From Anoplopoma fimbria (lineage: Eukaryota; Chordata; Actinopteri; Perciformes; Anoplopomatidae), in NCBI RefSeq assembly GCF_027596085.1, contig NC_072472.1, forward strand, positions 8,714,371 to 8,778,370: a DNA stretch of 64,000 nt. The letters run 5' to 3'. A program made the position numbers and the translations under genes. Shown one piece after another: positions 20,860 to 37,042 of this stretch. Positions within the stretch are counted from its first letter, which is position 1. Every line of letters begins with the position of its first letter. Below the pieces are notes generated by a model. It saw only the letters and a list, made by a program, of their open reading frames with translations, made no database searches and was not told the origin of the DNA.

Positions 20860-21072
20860 GTTGACTCCTTGAGTACCCTTTGATAAACATGGCTACTTAT
20901 ATAGAAACACGCGCCACATTCTTCAAACTCCTGGGAGGATAGGACTGACATTTCACTCCGCCGGCTTCTCTGTCAGTTAGTTCTGGCATTTCAAGGAGAC
21001 GGGTGGTGTAGGGATGCCACAAGTGTTTCCTAGCAACAGTTCGCTGCAACCCCCACCCCCACCCCCACACCC
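20860..21072 (-). promoter_or_regulatory. Candidate TATA-containing promoter region, minus strand
   Basis: On the minus strand TATATAAG occurs at 20903-20896, followed about 45 nt later by GC-rich DNA (CTCCGCCGGAGCGGAAGG) that could be a short 5'UTR exon. A G-rich run lies about 150 bp upstream of the TATA. A transcript starting here could splice to the acceptor at 18591 of the LECT2-like gene. This is inference only: no donor is certain and the DNA could equally serve another gene. Confidence 0.3.
21050..21072 (-). other. G-quadruplex-type motif
   Basis: The minus strand carries four runs of three to five G (GGGTGTGGGGGTGGGGGTGGGGG pattern, split here as GGGTGTGGGGG and TGGGGGTGGGGG), satisfying the usual four-run rule. 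Confidence 0.75.
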
Positions 21073-24000
21073 AAACTCCCTCCTTCCCCGAGATACGAGT
21101 TGCAGCAATGCACCACTTGTCTCAGACCTGAAATACATTCTAATTCTCCTGACTCTCCCTCCCTTTCTCCGCCAGGCCTGCATCAAATGACATTCAGGCC
21201 CCTGTCATCTGTAAAGGAAAAGCACACAGCGAAGCTTTCCACTGTGAAGGTTGAAGGCACTGCAGCTGAGAACCGTTGGAGAGAACGCAGTGATATTTCA
21301 TCCTTTTTACAAGCTGAGCGGTTACAGGGTATGAGCCAGACTATTTACTCTTTCTTTTCATTTTTTAAAGCGAGTCTTTCTGCCGCTCAGGTGAAAAGGA
21401 ACACCTCACAAAAACAGGCTCGTGAAAAGACTCTGTATTGTGTGTCGATGGATCGGATCTGCTCAGTGGATCTAAATCAGCTCTTCTCAGCCGTGTCGTT
21501 CCCACTTGGCTCTGTCGATTTGTAAACACATTGGTGGGGTTTGGGGGAGCAGGTGTTTAGCCGGCCCGAGCAGGCAAACAGAGCGCCATAGGGCAGGGGA
21601 TGAACTCTGCGACGCTGGTGGCAGCAGACAGGGGGCACCAAAGTCTGAATAATTTGCTCCACTAAAAGCATTTCCATGTCTGCCAAGGGAGGGCTTTCAA
21701 AGGGCGTTAGTGGATGGACGGAAGTCTGGTCACACGTCTCTGTCTCCCTAAGCGTGCAGGGAGCAAAACAACATCATTTAGGCAGAGCATATCCCTTTAA
21801 GATATACAAATGTCAATCCATGTCCTTCATCTCTCTGGTGAATTCCCATGAACGTACAGTACAAGTTAAAAGCCGACCTGAGCAACAAGCAGAGAGACAA
21901 CAAAGAAGAATGTGACTGGAATCTTAAGGCACATCAGCCTCAAAGGCATGAAAGAGACCAGTTGAAAAGTTATTCCAGAGCACTGAGTCCGATATTATCT
22001 AATGGATTTCACACAGTTTGAGATCCACTACACGAGCACAGTTCCCACGTACAAACACAGCATGAAAAGTACAGAGAGAAAGTTATATGATTTGAAAATT
22101 GTCTTCATCTATTATCCTATAATTGTTTTATTTTCTGTAATTAAAGTTGGTATTAGGACATTTATTTTTAGCAAATAAGTGTAACTGTAAAGATCCACAC
22201 AACTGGCTTCATTTGACACTTTAACCTGTAACATTTCCTTCATGTTGCTTCATAACCTTCGTCCTGAGAGAATTAAAAGAGCCCAAGACTCAGCAAATAC
22301 AGGAGGAGAGAAAATATGACAAAGGAATACGAGCAAAGGAGAGCTTAAATTTCAAGGACCAAAGCCTTTGAACTGTGCAGGAGTGAACAGCGGTGAATGT
22401 GATAGGCCAAGACAATGAATGTCACGCATGTCACGGGCGATCGTGTACGGATCAAAGCGTGGTTTCATGACTGATGGATCAGCGCGGAGGAGAGTGAGAA
22501 TATCAAACACTGCAGGGAGGCTGGCTAAATCACACCCTTCGCTTTGATGAGGAATAAGGCAGAGGTAGGCAGCAGAAGGCGAGGTGGAGCAGGGGAATAA
22601 ATGAATTAAGAGAGCGAAGCCACTTCTGAAAAAAACATGGCAGTCAGCCTTGTCACCCTCACTTGTGTCTGATCCCAGCTTGGGGGCAAAGGAAGAGAGA
22701 CGAAGGCCTTTTTTTATTTTATACTGCCACTTTCTTAGAAGAAAGAGTTTGATTTAGGTCCACTCCTTTCATGGAGCCTTTTTATAAGTGTCAAACTTAG
22801 CCATGCAGGAACATGAACCACAACATTTCTCACACATTTCAGCCACAAGAGTGCAGAATGATGTCATGGATTTATCTGCAGAAGGTGAAATGAGACCAAG
22901 GTATTCTGTTCGGCATGAAGCTCATCCAGAGTGTTAAATATGGCAAAGCGCAGACACAGCAGGCGCTTGATCGATTAGCCTGCAGTGTGAGGTTGCATTG
23001 ATGAGTGAACCACAGAGATGCCCCCCCCATTTTCACATCAGAGATTGTTGTTGCACACTCACATAGGAGAAACAGACCTGTCTGTAAGTCAGGAGAATAC
23101 ATGAGAAGTAAGTTCAAAAAGTCTCTCTGTCCTATCTAACTCTTGCTCCCATCCAAGCAACATCTCATTTAAAGTCTGTTCATTAGGAAGTACCCAATTA
23201 CACCAGCATTATCTATAATTACAGTGTTTTTACATCACGCTTCCAAGATAAAACTCCTTCAATGCAGCTTCAATGTATAATTAGCCTTCGTAAGAACCTA
23301 CTACGCACATAATGAGAGCGAAATTGATACTAATACACCTGTCTACCAAGAAAAGAAAAAAGTAGTATCTACAACGACACAAAATAAACCTTTTCACAGG
23401 GATGATTATTGTTTAACTGAATACTAATTTGATCCCCTGCTGGGATAATACTCTGCTGAATAGGGAGGTGTGGGAGCAAAAGAGAGCATCCATGTCATGT
23501 TTTGGTTTAATAAAAACAGCCATTGAAAGAAGTTGCCTAGATATTTTCATTGTATGGACAGACAAGGCTCGACACTGTCTTGGGGCCCCCGAATAATTGA
23601 AGGGGGTTCCAAGGAATGACTGATTTGACTCCACAGTATTCAGTATTGGCAGCTTGAGCTAAATAGCCTTCATAAAGCCTCTCCTACAATGATGCAAACC
23701 TGCAAACATCCACAAAAGGGCCCTGTTTCGCTTTAGTCCATCTGTCCACTGTGAGTTTCTATTGGTTTTGAATGAGAAATTCTTATCCTGACATGAAAAA
23801 TAAGGAGGTCTCTCTACAGCTGTCACAAAAGCAAAGTGGAAGAGGTGAAGAAAACAAAAACAGGATACTGCTGAGGATTGAGCAGCAACTGAGCAGTAAC
23901 ATGAGGATGGAAAGTTGGCAGGTTTCTTACTTTAACTATGAGACATTTACAACTTGGTACTAGCTTGCTCTAGTAATCTTTTAATAACATTAACAGTTTG

Positions 24001-25014
24001 CTAATTAAGCTAGATAACTAGTATGTATTCTGTTACAGATACATAAGATATATCAGGCTTTGCCTTTACACAGGAAGCACTTGCTAGTAGGATTTATTCA
24101 TTGTTGGTTTTGGTGTTTTCATAGGATTTGTTGTTAAAAGGAAAAGTACTGAGACACAGAGGTTTTATCTCCAGCAATATATTATGCCACGCTGCATAAG
24201 TAAATTGAATAATAAGTTTGGGAAACCAGCTTGTGCTGTCAAACCTATTTAAATCCATTTTTTGTTTTTAAATGAATGGACATTAATAAATCATTATACT
24301 AACTTATTCATTTTAGTTATAAATAGCTATAAAGGGGGGAAACCCAGAGCTGTGTTGATGTTATATAGTTTATATAACTCTGGGCTTTACCTGTTTTGTT
24401 ACAAGTTCAGGAGTTCCTATTCAGACCCTGATCACCTTTGAAGACAGAGAGACATATTTTTACATGATCACCTGTCTATTACTTGACTCGGCAGTTGGCC
24501 GTATTCCTCATTTCAGGAAAACATGGGGGGTGAAAATGACATCTGCTTCCTCTGTGTTGTTTTCATCACTTCAGATGCTCAGGATTTTGTTCGGCCAGAA
24601 GAGGGCAGTAATAATCCACCAGAGGAAGCCAACGAGACATGGAGGAGGCACATTGCACCGGCAGGATTCTCATAGGTTAATTACATAGCACTCTCATGCC
24701 AGGGAATGTGATCATTCAAAGAGCATCTAACTGGATAGAAGCACAGAGAGAGAGATGCAGAGAGAGATAAGAAGAGAAATTGTGTGAGAGGGAAGGCAAG
24801 TAGAGAAAAAAGGAGAGATCTTTTGCTTTGCTTGCTAATAATTGTGTCACTGTGTTTGCTTGCTAATAATCAGCACACATCATCTCATCGTGTCATTACA
24901 GTGTTCACTGACTCTTTTTCTATCGCTGTCTGCATAATGACAGGTGGGATAGTTAAAGCAGAATATGATCACTGATCTTAAGAATATAACTTACTCTTCA
25001 ATATGTGTTGACAT
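21073..25014. other. Non-coding stretch, nothing assignable
   Basis: No exon with family similarity on either strand. Open frames such as 21100-21525 (+) are not recognisable. The one motif noted is a CTCF-like site at 24595-24609. Confidence 0.5.
24595..24609 (+). promoter_or_regulatory. CTCF-like motif
   Basis: CCAGAAGAGGGCAGT agrees well with the core CTCF consensus CCASYAGRKGGCR except at one tolerated position. A single motif match in 64 kb has limited weight. Confidence 0.3.
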
Positions 25015-25021
25015 ACACACA

Positions 25022-29783
<4,762 letters not shown>

Positions 29784-29833
<50 letters not shown>
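29784..29833. repeat. (CA)n microsatellite
   Basis: About 25 CA units. Confidence 0.98.
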
Positions 29834-29836
<3 letters not shown>

Positions 29837-30165
29837 TACACATGGACACGGAAACATCATATCTCTGATGTTCACCTTGACTTAGCAGAGGGCTGCCTTC
29901 ATAAATCCCTCCTTATCTCCGGTCTCAAATGCACCCAGATATATGACCGTGGGATCTGACTGAAATATGTAACACTATCAGCAGCGGTGATGGGCACACC
30001 TGTCATACACACACAAACGCACACACTCAAACTCAAACACAGGCTGAGGCTAGTGTTAGAAGAGCCAGATTGAAGAGTTGTTAACCAAATTGCCACAGAA
30101 AACATTGATCAGGTTAAGATAGTCATGTTCTCCATGTGGTGCTTGTCTTAATAGAACCATTGACA

Positions 30166-30262
30166 GTGTTGGGAAAGTTACTTGCACAATGTAATCAATT
30201 ACTCATTATAATTGATGTATTACTCAACAGCAAAAGTAGTTACATTACCATTTTCTTTACTT
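30166..30262 (+). repeat. TGTTGGGAAAGTTACT-type dispersed repeat relic
   Basis: Starts AGTGTTGGGAAAGTTACTTG and continues with AATCAATTACTCATTA and GTAGTTACATTACC. From memory this is a very common non-autonomous DNA-transposon-like repeat in fish (GTTGGGxAAGTTACT... AGTTACTTTACTTTTGTTAC). Family not assigned. Confidence 0.55.
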
Positions 30263-32040
30263 TTGTTACTCTGCACAGCTCTGCGAATGATCCGTAAACT
30301 ACTCCAAATTCTCAACGGCACATCTTCTGCATTAAACACATGTAGAAATAGAAAACAAGTCATGCATTATAACCCATTATTCTTAAGCATTCCTCGACCA
30401 TCACCAGCCATCTTAATCTTGACCCCAGTTGGTTAACGTAACTCCATAAGTAAGTCTTGACCTCACAGTGAAGCTGTGGAGTTCAAATACCCTCTAACTC
30501 TAAAGAAGATCATTCATGATTGAAGGCTTATTGCAGGGTAACCTTGGGAAGCCAGCTAAGAGCAAACCCATCACATACTGTAAGTGAAATAACGTTGGCG
30601 TTCACCTAGGGACACCTTAGCCAGAGGCTTGTAGCTGTTGGTGCTCACAGCATAAACAGTGAGCAGTTGAGATCTGTGGTTGACTTGAAGATAATATACA
30701 CCAAGAAATGTATGTGTAAATTATTCTAACTGATCATATTTCAAGTATTTGTCCAAAACTGTTATTGTCTGCATCAATATGTACTATTTTCATTATCAAT
30801 CTAAATTGCAAATATATTGCACACGAGTTGAAGGTTGTAAATGACTAAGAAACGCAGAATTACTTCATTCATTTCTTAGCGTATCCCATGTTCTTGCGTA
30901 CATTAGTATACAGACAACCTGTCAGAAAATCAAAAAGACAGTTACACAGGCCTTTCCCTTCAAAATCCTTCTCCCTTAAGACCTGTACTAACAACTCTCT
31001 ACACAGAAAGGAGAAGATGGAATGAAGAGATGGGCGTGTGAGTGGAACAAGGTTGGTGAAGACACCCGGGAACCCGAACATGTTAGTGCTTGGAGTGCGA
31101 ACTGGCTGAATGCTAATGCAGTTCCTGCTGAGTTTCTTATACACCAGAGCTACTCTCGGGGGGAAGAGGTAAAAGAAATAGGGTGGAAAGAAGTCTGTGA
31201 AGAGGAAGAGTGGAAAAAGGAAGAGAGACAAACTGATAGGAGGAAAGAGTCAGGGAAACCTGAAATGTTTTGGCCTTTGAGAGAGGCAAGAGACTCAGCT
31301 GTTTAACTTTTAATTTGAAGTCAGTGCAGCATTTGGTGAAATTTAGAGAAAAATTCCAAGGGCAGGGAAAGAGGTTGTAAGAGTTGGAAAAAGAAAGAAG
31401 TGTGAGTCAGATGAGAGCCATCTCAGGGCAGCAGAGCACTGAGGGATAAGAAGAGAAGGAACACGGGTAGAACACTGAGGTTGGAGCCCTGGCATCCAGA
31501 GGGACAACCCACCTGCGGAGCAAAGCCATTGGGCATTGACACTGCCCATTCCATGATTAATAGACCTGTCACTTATGACAAATGTAGCACTGTGTACGTG
31601 ACCTACTTCAAGATAGCAGAAATGCAACATTCCCATTTTGCCTGCTCCTCTTTCTCCCTATGTAAAAAAAAAAATAGGACCAACTACTCCTTCTACAGAT
31701 GACAACTGTGACTGCAGAGGGACACACAGGGCAGATGTTCTGTGCCAAAGTCAAGCATCTTGTTCCTGATGCCTGACGGGTCAGCAGTAAAGAGTGCATT
31801 GAGATAAAAAAAAACAACTTCAAAATTAGAAAGGTTCCAAGCACATACCTGCTACTATCTTAGGAAAATAAAGGACTTTATACATTCTCCCCTTTCTGTG
31901 CAATGTGTACGCTTTTCATCTGATGGAATACTACTTAATTTGCTGTGAACAACCCAAAAAAGCAGCTAATCTCAGTGAAATCATCACTCCCTTTTAACAT
32001 CGCGTTGCATGGTTGTCACACAAAACATTTTATTTTAAAC

Positions 32041-32100
32041 TCACGCATGATGTTTTTCCTAAACCTAACTGAGTGGGTTCGTTGCCTAAACCTTAGATCG
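32041..32100. repeat. CATGxTxTTTCCTAAACCTAAC dispersed repeat, copy 1
   Basis: GCATGATGTTTTTCCTAAAC and CTAACTGAGT. Similar cores occur at 45381-45415 and, inverted, at 42679-42720. Confidence 0.5.
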
Positions 32101-33107
32101 GTTTTCTTGTCTAAACGTTCATTTTTTCCATTATGGTGGCACAACAAAATGTGCTGCTAAGAAGTTGTGGTCATTCCATGCATTTCTGTGAGATCCTGTT
32201 AGCATAAGGTGAGCTACACAGAGGAAGCAGCTTTCATAAATAGGGCCTATAACTTTTAGGTTTTGTCCCAAGTGGTGACGCTATATGCTGCAGTTCTACA
32301 TCTATGTTTAGTTTTGACACCTCTCTGGCTCTGTGGAGCCCTCTGAGTTCAATATCCCCTCAGGGTCTGTAAGCCTGCATGGAACAAAATCTTAGTATGC
32401 TGCTTGTACTCTTTATATAGTTCAATTCCTAAAATCTGGACCACATGGGTCATTGTTAGAGGGATTTGTTATGTAGTCATAATTTATGTATTTCTTTATT
32501 TTCCCTCCTTATGCTTGTATCATTTTAGAAAAATTGGAGATGGAGAAAAGCCAGCTCTGTTCAAGCGGTGTGTGTATCTTTGTAGTTTTAGGAAACTCAG
32601 CACACCTTGGAACACACAGGCAGCCTCAATGGAACAAGCTGATTGATTGGTGAACACCTCGTATGTATTCCCGGGAGCAGCAGAGAAATGATGGAGGTGG
32701 TGAAAAGGAGAGCACAGTCAGCTTGTTGTAATAGTCCATTTAGTCTACTTGTTACAGTCTCTCCAGGGATTTGCTACATTAAAGGTTAGATTCATGCAAA
32801 TTGTCCCTTTTCACCTGGATTACTCACTTAAGCAGAAATAACTTCATCAGGCTTTTTATCCTGTGACCTCCCCATTCAAAGATGCAATATGGAAATTATT
32901 TGACCGTGAAAGTCCCGAGTCCTCGTTGTGTTACAGTGTCTCCTTACTGTGTGAGTGAAGCATTGATTGCAATGCAATTGCCGATAACAGCATTATTCAT
33001 TAATATGAGTGTGACCCAAAATGTCTCTTTGTAGCAGCTGTAGGATTGTTGCTCATAGATTGAATAAAACCATTCACACTAGGTATCAGGATCTGCACGT
33101 TTATTGT

Positions 33108-33160
33108 ACAAAAGTAGCACGGGGCACAGTCAATACACGCACAGTGGCAGACTCTCTCCC
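33108..33160 (-). repeat. 53-bp direct repeat, copy A
   Basis: From ACAAAAGTAGCACGGGGCAC to GACTCTCTCCC. It matches 33913-33965 in the same orientation with about six differences in 53 bp. On the minus strand both copies read a Cys-rich peptide (ERVCHCACIDCAPCYFC here). I do not recognise a protein family and treat it as a repeat. Confidence 0.8.
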
Positions 33161-33463
33161 GGCCCCCGGCACAATAGCTGTCCAACCTTTTGTTTTGTAT
33201 CAAAATCTATGAATAACAAAATAATGCTATAAATAAAAAATGTGCCCAGAATACAAAAGTATGCCCTTAGAGCGGTTTCTCATGTGTATTTGAAATCAGT
33301 AAATGAAACAAAGCTAAAAGTAAAGCAAGCAGTGAGGAAAATGTATATCCATATAAACAAAATATCATGTTTCTGCTAAATGTCATCCTCTACTTCACAC
33401 GGAAATATAGGCTTTTTATAAGAAGAAAAGTAAAAGTGCACATTACTTAAGAAACTTATTTTC

Positions 33464-33505
33464 ACTACTTGTTTAATGTAGTGTACACTACATTAAACAA
33501 GTAGT
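33464..33505. repeat. 42-bp perfect palindrome
   Basis: ACTACTTGTTTAATGTAGTGT is followed with no loop by its exact reverse complement. Its right end touches the left arm of the large inverted repeat. Confidence 0.95.
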
Positions 33506-33882
33506 ATGTGACAGAGCATGTCAAAGGAGAATTGTGGTTTATTACAATTTTGGTCTTATTTTCTACCTGGCCTCCTTGATTCCAAGTTCCACATAGCATA
33601 TGAGGAAAAATCTAATAAAGAAGTAAATGAGAGAAGAATCAAAGGTGAATTTTAAACAGATTTGAATTAAATTAAAAAGGCAGATGCACATCAAATTCTT
33701 CTTATTCCTTTCACTCCAAATTCAGACTGCACAATAATGGCCTGACCTGAAAGACACGGAATGTGTAGAATAAAAGTAAATGTCATGCAGTCATTTTCTT
33801 ACTCATTGTATCCGTGCAGTATGTCATAGTGGAAGACAATCCAAGCAATATCTAGGATGCCTCTCCAGTGATGTTGACCCGC
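33506..33882 (+). repeat. Left arm of a 377-bp inverted repeat
   Basis: Starts ATGTGACAGAGCATGTCAAA and ends GATGTTGACCCGC. It matches the reverse complement of 36667-37042 with about four differences (one 1-bp indel), so it is about 99% identical. It could be the terminal repeat of a large DNA element or a recent inverted duplication. No target-site duplication is evident at the outer ends. Confidence 0.95.
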
Positions 33883-36666
33883 TGTAACACACTGTAACGC
33901 CTTAACGCACTTACAAAAGTAGCATGGGGCACAGTCGATATGCACACAGTGGCAGGCTCTCTCCCCTACAGCGAGTCAGGAAATAACACGAGGGAAAATC
34001 TCTCTGACTGATTTAAAATAAATAATGGCCGTTATTGATTAACAAAACCAATGGCAAAACTCATAAACACATTAGCAATAATATATCGCTACATTTCCAT
34101 GCAGCTTAAATCTGAATAAAACTACTCTTATACATGCTAGCTTGACCAAAGGAAAGAAAACAACACCACATCACCAGCACAATAGCTTGGGATTGTCAGC
34201 TACCTCACTCATGTGCATTTTGTGTGTGATTGATTAGAGCCCCCCATATATATTCACTCAATAAAAGATTGGCAAAACACAGAAATTTGGACTTAATAGC
34301 TAAATATATTACACAGTTTTTGAGAATGTTCACCAAAAAAAAAAATGACATGAACAATATATTGACTCAGCTACATCTCCAAAGGAAGAAAAATGACAAT
34401 GTGAGTCACAGACTGTTATACAACTCAGAGATGTACTTTCTCTACAGGTGTGCTTAAACTGATGTGATACGCATTGTAGAGGTGACATTGCACACACACA
34501 CTCATAAAAAGAGGAGCAGACACTGTGGGCAAAGGCACGCAAGTTGAAATAGTCCCAACTTGTCCAAACTGAAAAATGTATCCTTTTCATGTATAGCTCG
34601 ACTTGAGGGTGTGAGAATCTGGAGGACAATAACGCAACTAGAGTCAAAAAAATGATTCGATTTGTTATCAGTAAACACACGACTGACATGACAAAGTCCT
34701 TAAAAAAGGTTGTATTACCCCATTTGACGATGGCGTCATTAACAGCTAAGACATCAAGGTCAGTCTGGTTAATTCCTCTCTTTGGATTGTGCCTGGGCAA
34801 GACAGGAAGGATACACCAGAGGACATGCTGGAGGTTGGAACAAATCATTTTTTGGACACGCTACGACCTGACAGTGTTGGCTTTTCTGTAAAAAAAAGTA
34901 AGCTTGGTTGGATGAATGTCACTTCTGTCCAGGAAAAAGTCAACTGAGCTCTCTCGCTCTTTTCCCGTTACACCCTTCTTCACATTCATCATAAGCCTAG
35001 TGACAGAATATGGCGTGAATGTTCACCAGTCAAAACAAGCCTGACTTTGTGTCCCAAGAATGTCTTGAATGGAGCCATCTGTCAGTCAGCGACCTCACTG
35101 TCTACCTACCTTCTAATTCCATCCCATGCCATGTTTGTATGTGCATGTATCTGTGCGTTGAAGTCTTCACGATACCTCCACGCACCCCTGTCAGTGTGTC
35201 TGCTTGCATTGCGTCACGTGTGAATGTCTGCAGATACAAATGTGCATCCTTGAGTTGTGTGTATGTCCCTCTTTGTGACTCGTTGATCCTTGAGGTGTTT
35301 GTGAGCTCTTACGGAGGAGTGTGTGCAGAAATGGGGGGGGGGGTTAGAGTGACAGCTCATGTCACCCCTCTCGCCAGACAGTGGGGAAGATCAAAGAAAA
35401 CAAGAAGACAGGGAACCCTTCGCCTTGGCCTGCTCACTGGAGGCTGCCTGGAGCATGATAAGTCCATTCACACGTCCTAGAAAGGAATCAAAAAAAGATA
35501 GAAGGGTACAAACTCAATGCACACACTCACACACACACACACCAAGGGATGCACTGATAGATATACAGGCACTTCAAGCAATTCCTTTTAATCACCTTAA
35601 TTTTCTAATCCAACACCAGGGCATAACTTCCACTAGGGATGAGGGCAACACATGGCTACAGTTGGGAATGTGTAATTACAATATTCTTAAAAGATGTGAG
35701 ATTTAAACATCAGTCAAAGATCAGGCAGAAAAACTATTTTTAACTTAAGATATATTTTTTGAAAAGACAAAAAATGGTAGTTTGACATGAAGATTTTAAA
35801 ATTTTAAGAGGAAACCTCTTCCTTGTATGTGTAGTAATAACTATGACAATAAGTCATCAAAAATAAATGAATGATACATACACACATGCACGTTCACACT
35901 CATGGTGCAGAATCACCAAGTCACAAACACTTCCTGCATATTTTTCAATCCAAGGACGGTCACAAACAGTAATTGGGTAACATTCTGACATAACCAGACA
36001 TTTATGCACCTGCGCACAAATTTATCGATTTGACAGTGGACATTGGGGACGTGTCATCATGGCTGTAAAATTGAAATTACTTTCATCACTTGCTGAGGAC
36101 ACAGAGCATGAGGGATTTGGCTCCCTTTACTTTTCTTAGTTTACACATTTATTTGGTCACTCACTTCCATCTCTATATATCTTTCTCCTATCACCTTTGT
36201 TCTCTTCTCTAATGCTCAGTCATGTGTCTTTACTCCATTTAGGTTTTCACTTTTGTTATGTCCTTTCTGCTAACAACCCCTTATTTCTGCTCTCTATCTT
36301 TGACTTCTATCACCCTGTCCTTTTTCTTCTTTAACCTATAATCCCTCATTTACAAATCTGTTCCCATTTAATCTTATGTATGCTGTAATCGGGTATTTAT
36401 CATCCACAATCGTCCACAATGTCATAGTACCAGAGTTTGACCTTTTCATGAGTGACTTTTGCATTCATTTGTGACTCTACAGTTGAAAGGAGAAGAATAC
36501 CGGTACAGAGATACAGTTTAATATAATAAATAACAGCGTGGTACATTAGGAAAAAAAAAGAGAAAGAGTGTAATGTTGATAAATTATTAATTATCTAACA
36601 GTAAAACTATGCATCAATGTGCTTCGCCACATTCACAGTTGTGTGCAAAGAGCACTCTGTGCTCCC
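33883..36666. other. Spacer between the inverted-repeat arms
   Basis: 2.8 kb. Contains direct-repeat copy B and a pyrimidine-rich stretch at about 36120-36360. The longest frame (34330-34848, minus) includes WCILPVLPRHNPKRG and DLDVLAVNDAIVKW, which faintly recall the lipase-like (SGNH) segment of some fish LINE ORFs. This is too weak to call. No transposase motif is visible. Confidence 0.5.
33913..33965 (-). repeat. 53-bp direct repeat, copy B
   Basis: Second copy of the 33108-33160 repeat, about 800 bp away and just inside the left arm. Minus-strand reading is ERACHCVHIDCAPCYFC, with all the cysteines of copy A kept. Confidence 0.8.
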
Positions 36667-37042
36667 GCGGGTCAACGTCACTGGAGAGGCATCCTAGATA
36701 TTGCTTGGATTGTCTTCCACTATGACATACTGCACGGATACAATGAGTAAGAAAATGACTGCATGACATTTGCTTTTATTCTACACATTCCGTGTCTTTC
36801 AGGTCAGGCCATTATTGTGCAGTCTGAATTTGGAGTGAAAGGAATAAGAATAATTTGATGTGCATCTGCCTTTTTAATTTAATTCAAATCTGTTTAAAAT
36901 TCCCTTTGATTCTTCTCTCATTTACTTCTTTATTAGATTTTTCCTCATATGCTATGTGGAACTTGGAATCAAGGAGGCCAGGTAGAAAATAAGACCAAAA
37001 TTGTAATAAACCACAATTCTCCTTTGACATGCTCTGTCACAT
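36667..37042 (-). repeat. Right arm of the 377-bp inverted repeat
   Basis: Reverse complement of 33506-33882, about 99% identical. It ends ...GCTCTGTCACAT. Mutations since duplication are few, so the event is recent or the arms convert each other. Confidence 0.95.

Larger units (their letters stand above)
29834..33107. other. Non-coding stretch with decayed dispersed repeats
   Basis: No exon supported. Contains a TGTTGGGAAAGTTACT-type repeat at 30166-30262 and a CCTAAACCTAAC-type repeat at 32041-32100. The plus-strand open frame at 31022-31306 is rich in Glu/Lys from purine-rich DNA and is not recognisable. Confidence 0.5.

Noticed and set aside
34330..34848. 172-codon minus-strand frame containing LPVLPRHN and LDVLAVNDAIVKW
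   Set aside because: Only a faint resemblance to the SGNH-like segment of some LINE ORFs. Not enough to annotate a mobile-element protein.
35019..35706. Two overlapping plus-strand frames in the inverted-repeat spacer
   Set aside because: Low-complexity Cys/Val and His/Thr stretches. No family.
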